Assembly (NCBI RefSeq): GCF_035083965.1
Contig: NC_089726.1
Span: 9,987,501 to 10,051,500 of the forward strand
Source of the DNA: Branchiostoma lanceolatum
Lineage: Eukaryota > Chordata > Leptocardii > Amphioxiformes > Branchiostomatidae
Direction of reading: 5' to 3'
DNA length: 64,000 nt
Translations under genes and position numbers: made by a program
In this document: positions 58,801 through 64,000 of the stretch, in pieces
How positions within the stretch are numbered: the stretch's first letter is position 1
Layout of the letters: each line of letters starts with the position of its first letter
Notes under the pieces: model-generated
Database searches by the model: none
What the model was told of the DNA's origin: nothing
What the model saw: only the letters and a program-made list of their open reading frames with translations

Positions 58801-61800
58801 AATGGCAAAGGCTGTGTAAGTATTTGCTTTGCAAAACAAATTGCTCACTACACTATATGGTTTTAAGGTTTAAAAAATTACAGCATCAAGAAAACATTTT
58901 TTTCTTCTTTTGAGAATACAGTACTTATTTTTTGCATTGAAAATCATACAAGGATTTTCCAATAATGCTACATCTCATGTATTCTAACATAAATCTGATC
59001 TGTCATTTTTATAGCGGTTTCCCCTTGCTGGTGAGGACACCATCATCAACTCAACAATCCAGCAGTTTGCCAAGACTGTCGATGAGGTAATAAGTTTGAA
59101 GATAGTCAGAATATTCACACACATTTAACATGTGTTTTAAGTGAAAAAGGACTACAGTTTATATGTAATCTAGTAAAAAAAGAGACAAAAAAAGGACACA
59201 TTAAGGACTTTCCAAGCTAATTAGGTTTCTTCTTGAGATGCTGAACAAGTTGCATTCACTTTGATTTTATTTGATTTGACCCAAAAGAAAGGTAGATTTC
59301 TTCCCTTTAGAATTAAACTTGTGATCTTTCACTTCTGTGATAAATGTTGCAAATATTACTATTCTCAACAAACCCGTTCCTGACATTGACAGATCAGCTC
59401 CTGGCACGCTGTACTGGCCACTCAGCTGGTCGATGGGCTCATGTTCCCTCTCAATAAGTTCATGGAGAATGATGTCACAGGTATCTATGATTTTGTAATC
59501 CATGTCTTGTGGTACAGTAGGTATAGTAAGATATGACTAAGCTTAAGATTATCCTAAAATGTAAATTAAAATTTTAGGGATAAATGTTGGTCAGATAAAA
59601 GTGCTATTTTATTCAAAAAATCTGTTTTGTTGATATTATGATGGTGTTGATCTCATTATCCTGTAGGTTGTGATATTGAAAAGACACTTAATTTGCATGT
59701 GACATATACATGCATATTATATATGATATGATTATAACTGGTGTTGTATCTTCTTTCCCTATGATACAGAGGCAATCACATTGCGAGAGAGCTTCAGACA
59801 AGCAAGTGAAGGTATGTTCCTCAAACTACTGACTAATGATAGCCATTCTTATTACATGTACCTTAGGGTTTATATATGTTCGAAATGTTGCTTGTATGTT
59901 GAACTAACACAAATGTTGACAGAACACTTCTTTTTTATTTTCAGAACATGATGCTGCCATTATCAAACACAGCAGGCTGTCTAAGAAAAGAGATAGTGAA
60001 AAGGTAACAGTAACAGATGACCATATCTTGAGGAATGAAATGCAATTCTTTGTATTGATCTAAATATGCATGCCAATGTTGTACCCAGAATTGAGGTACC
60101 CAGAGCATTTTCTGGGGCTTGAAACTCAAATTAAAAACTTCAATTACTATACATAGTAATTTTCAATAGGGCTATACCATTACATATCATATCGACATTC
60201 AAGGAGTAAAGATGCGATGTCGATGTGTGGTAAGAACTGATAGAAAATCCAAGCGCTCTGTTTCAGTGTCTAGACCAATCCTGATGACTGTCTATCAGTA
60301 GTATCACAATTAGCAGTTTAACCAATGAGAGAATGACAAGTTTAGGTTTGACCAATGAGAGAGTGGATGGATGTCCCTTTTCTATGTTTTTATTTTGAAA
60401 CTCTACTACTCTTTGTCTTACTTGTGAATGTGTATTTGTTCTTTACAGGCTAAACTGGAAAGGCAAGAGGCCAATGATGAGCTGCATATGGCAAGGAGGA
60501 GGTTCCATCAGGTGATGCTGGGCATCAAGTCTTTCTAAGTGATACAATATATATATATCAAGAAAGCAGCAAACACAACATTCTTGAGTAAAATCGTTTT
60601 CATGTGAATGCATATACATATAAAAAGACTAAGTGTACTACAAAAGAGACCTGTCCAATTTTTGAATTTAGGTTATTGATTACCAAATTAAGTTATTCTT
60701 AAAACTTATGACTATAACTGACTCTGTTGCATGCCAGATACGTTCTAATTAAGTGATATGGCATGTTTCATATCCGACCTAAACCTCCACCCACCCCCCT
60801 GCAGATAGCCATGCAGTACTACGCAGCTCTGAACTCGCTGCAGTACAAGAGAAGATGTGCCATGTTAGAACCTTTTGTAGGCTACATCCAGGCACAGGTA
60901 CTAAGATAGCCCATATCTTGTGTGTGTGTGTGTTTTCAAAATCTACCTTATTTTTGCATTGGCATTGAGTTCCTAAGACTGACCCATATGTTGCAAATGA
61001 CAATGTAAAACATTTCAGCAAAGGATTTAAGATTGTTGCCCTGTGCCTATCAATTTGTAGACAGGAAAATGGAAAACACACAAGTAAGAAAATATTTCTT
61101 TCTGGTTGCTCCTGCCCATGTGCACATATAACCAGCGCATGTCAAGTGGGCAACTGGGGGCTAATCAAGTCAAATGTAGCTACTTAGTGCACAATTAGGG
61201 TGATTGTCGGACAGTAATTAACTGACATCCAGCTCTCTCCTCCAATTATCAGCAGTAATAACTGATTAGCCCCATGCAGTGCATTAAAAATGTTCAGACT
61301 TGAATTATTGATGAAAGAATGAGTCACACCAATGGTGATAAAACTGGTCTTCCATTTGGGTTTCCTGCTGTATGAAAAGAATATGAGGGTATATACACAT
61401 TGTAAAAGCTTGCAAGGAGTCATACATCTGTGAATAACTTAATCAGGTTGATGATGACTGAATGACAAAGTTTTGAAGTTACAGCAAAAATTTACTACTG
61501 CCAACGTTTTGGTGACCGTCTGTCACCTTCCTCATAATGTTTGGGGCCACATTGTTAACACTGTGCACAGCAGCAACACATAGCTTTAGTTTGATGTAGA
61601 ACCAATGCACTGAACTGCATTTGACTATAACTTACAAGGCTTCAATCTAAGCAGTTTCAGATCGCATTACACTGGTGACTCATTAAGCTTCTTTCTTGTC
61701 CTCCCTCTTCAGGTGAGTTTCTTCAGAATGGGGCAGGACATCATGAACCAACAGCTGGAGGATTTCCTCAAGAACATCTCCACCTCAGTGGGCAAGTAAG

Positions 61801-63777
61801 TCTTCAATGAAGACCAAGACATCCTACTTCCTTACATGTATATATGAACAAAACAGCTAAACAGAACTTATAGAATACAAACCTGTGGCAATGTAGTATA
61901 CAAAATGTAGGTCTGCCATCTGCATACCCTCATGTCATCTTTGTAGTCTGCTGCTTGAAATTGATGGAAAATCAAGAAATCAAGAAACATTCCTTGCTCA
62001 GGATCTAGAACAAGATATTTCACAAAATGTAGTGAATAATTAGTGAATAACTTCTAAAGTTATTTCTTTTAAGGAAAGCATGCCTAGCCACCAAACATAA
62101 TCATGATAAAAATGTGGCCTCTCTTGCAGTGTCAGTGACCTTTTAGTATGCCTCCATGGATAAAGTAATGTGTAACTAGTGGTTTCTTTGTTGCCCCAGT
62201 GTTAAGGCAGAGTTGTCTGATGAAGCCCAGAGACAGGAGCTCCTGATCAACACCATCCTGGCAGAGGCACAGGTGTCCAACATCTACTCACCTGAGCCTC
62301 TCACACAGGAGGAGCCTGACAAGGAGGGAAAAGGTCAGACGTCTATCTCAGTCAACAACAGTGAGACTTGGACTTTTCTCTTTGAGTTTGGATGGTCATT
62401 CTTCATGTTTCTTTTTTACAAATGTCAGTTGGTAAGTCAGCCCAAATAGGATGGTAAAGATGGCAACTGTGTATCTTATAAACATTGACAACTTGTTATC
62501 AGAGGTTTTGAGGCAACCTGCTATAGATGTCATTTTCGCTTTGTGAGATAGAAACATGTGGCATTGAATTTTTGTATGTGGGTGTACATTTCATGCAAAA
62601 GTGACTAAAATGAATTTTATTTATACTTGTAGAGAAGAGTGAGGGTGAGGAAGTGGAGAAGGCACAGCAGGCAGTGGAGGTGGTCAGATCAGCCAACAAA
62701 ACTCTCACCCAAAAGGCAGGATACCTCAACATTAGGAGGTGAGAAGCACATCCTGTACTACTACCAGTTCAGAAGCAAAGATTGTACCTACTATTTGAAG
62801 CACTGCTTTTTTTATCCCTTTGTACAGTTTGAATTTTCTTCCGTCATCTGAAAAAAGCATGTTTGACATAAAATTCTACTAAGAATTTTTTTTCTGTCTC
62901 AGCGCACTGATTCCTGTCATGGTGGTAACTCAGTAGAATGACAGAATGAAATGAGGGATGCTGGCTAAAACACTGCCTCTGTATGTATGTCTGTGCAATT
63001 GAATGAAGAATGGAGCAAGTTAGAGATCTCTTTACCAGCATGTATATGTGTTTATTGTTTTCCAGTCGCCATGGACTAATGCACCAATGGGATCGGATGT
63101 ACTTCTTCACACAGGGAGGGAACCTCATGAGCCAGGCCAGGAACCAGGTATGCTCACTCCAGAATATGATTATTTTATATCAGTATCTGCCTAATATACT
63201 TGCTCATACCTACTGACATATTGTTTGTCAACATCTTGAGGGGGCAAAGCTATCAGTCTTGCCTTACACAGCTGGTACTTAACATTGTAAACTAATGTGT
63301 GACCAGTTAGGGAAACAAACAAAAAAGTATCTCTCTATAGACAGTCATGTCAGGCATTGACATGCGTAACATATTGATAAGTATTTTGTTACTGATATTT
63401 TCTATATTCCACATTTGCAGTTTGCAGGTAGTCTTGTGATGGATCTAGACAACACAATAGTAGAACCTACAGACGTGGACGACAGGAGGTTCGTCTTTCA
63501 GATCAAGTCACCTGAGAAAAAAGGGTAAAGACATGCTCATCTTTTTTTTTTATAATGTGTAACAGGTTGCATCTTTGCTATTTGGTATTTATCTATTAGA
63601 ATGTGACAGATAGCACCTGTATAAGAAACATATCATTCATGTTTGTGAGAAAGCTCTGACAGTGATTAAGAATGTATTTAGAGATTCAGTAATACCTTCT
63701 TTCTAATAACTACAACATTCCCTCCTGCTAGACCCAAATATGTTCTCCAAGCTGACAGTGAAGCAGAACAGGAGGAG
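55816..63777 (+). CDS. APPL: APPL adaptor (BAR-PH-PTB family), 5' part, runs off the window
   Basis: A Rab5 effector and signalling adaptor of early endosomes. Coding exons: 55816-55869, 57862-57960, 58441-58500, 59015-59086, 59393-59480, 59770-59811, 59945-60003, 60449-60511, 60805-60897, 61713-61795, 62200-62333, 62633-62738, 63066-63147, 63421-63524, 63732-63777, all in frame (395 residues so far). The protein opens MPGVDKLLLEEALEDAPQ, nearly the vertebrate APPL N-terminus, then TRSLLGVFEQD. Residues to about 240 form the helical BAR domain, with EHDAAI...SRLSKKR and ALNSLQYKRR as recognisable stretches. The PH domain begins near residue 305 with QKAGYLNIRS and includes YFFTQGGNLMSQAR and DRRFVFQI. 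The PTB domain lies beyond the edge. It matches APPL1 and APPL2 about equally, so it may be a single pre-duplication gene. The exon 11 donor is the weak GTCAGA. Confidence 0.95.
56832..56858. repeat. (TTGG)n microsatellite
   Basis: About six TTGG units in APPL intron 1, near other AT-rich short repeats (TTGATTGATTGA). Confidence 0.85.
61430..61545. mobile_element. Diverged copy of the 22693-type inverted-repeat element
   Basis: GTGAATAACTTAATCAGGTTG and GATGACTGAATGACAAAGTT match the left part of the element at 22693, as does CAACGTTTTGGTGACCGTCT. The right arm is not clear. It lies in APPL intron 9. Confidence 0.5.
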
Positions 63778-64000
63778 GTAAGATTGTTGGAGAAGACCAT
63801 ACTTTTAAATCAACGTATTTAAAATTACAATGGGGAAAATTGCTGCCCAAAAGATATGCAAGCTTTTATAGCTGTAATGTATATGTGTAATCAATATACA
63901 AGACTTTTGAAGGAACCAATTAGATTGTCTAAGATTTATTTTATTTTGAGACTGGAATTATTTGATCTGCATGCAGATATTGAATTAGTTTGTACGTATG

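Noticed and set aside
1..64000. CRISPR arrays, bacterial operons, phage or viral genes
   Set aside because: Tandem repeats present are minisatellites without spacer structure, genes are spliced, and no viral protein was recognised.

Overview
The window is nuclear DNA of an animal: genes are split by GT-AG introns of about 0.1-6.4 kb, exons are GC-rich against AT-rich introns, and the gaps are littered with small palindromic transposon relics, SINE-like pieces and microsatellites. The gene families (SLC6 transporter, METTL21 methyltransferases, RING-CH ligase, APPL), the intron density and the repeat style fit an invertebrate deuterostome. An amphioxus (Branchiostoma) is my best guess, as inference only; no species-specific marker was checked.

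Layout. 1-6.1 kb: upstream gap with no supported gene. 6.2-19.3 kb (+): a complete 14-coding-exon SLC6 neurotransmitter/osmolyte symporter of 626 residues, whose exon junctions all keep frame. 21.8-31.8 kb (+): three tandem METTL21-type lysine methyltransferase genes, each with four coding exons of matching structure (222, 230 and 223 residues). 33.2-37.0 kb (+): a duplicated two-gene module of small intronless two-helix membrane proteins I do not recognise; the second copy of the first gene is a pseudogene, and the second copy of the second gene has grown a very acidic tail. 43.0-50.1 kb (+): a two-exon, two-helix membrane protein with two PPxY motifs. 51.9-54.3 kb (-): a MARCH-type RING-CH E3 ligase with two membrane helices, its 5' end unresolved. 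55.8 kb to the right edge (+): the first 15 coding exons (395 residues) of APPL, covering the BAR domain and the first part of the PH domain; the rest lies outside.

Links between genes are mostly ones of position. The three METTL21 genes are clearly local duplicates, and two of them have changed the Asp of the family's DxxY motif to Glu. The PPxY membrane protein and the RING-CH ligase are convergent neighbours and both point to ubiquitin-linked membrane traffic. The ligase and APPL (a Rab5 effector of endosomes) are divergent neighbours. The most novel-looking material is the duplicated small-membrane-protein module with a shared C-terminal PKKVN tag. Next in interest are the decoy splice donors duplicated in SLC6 intron 9 and the hairpin elements placed just after splice donors in two METTL21 genes.
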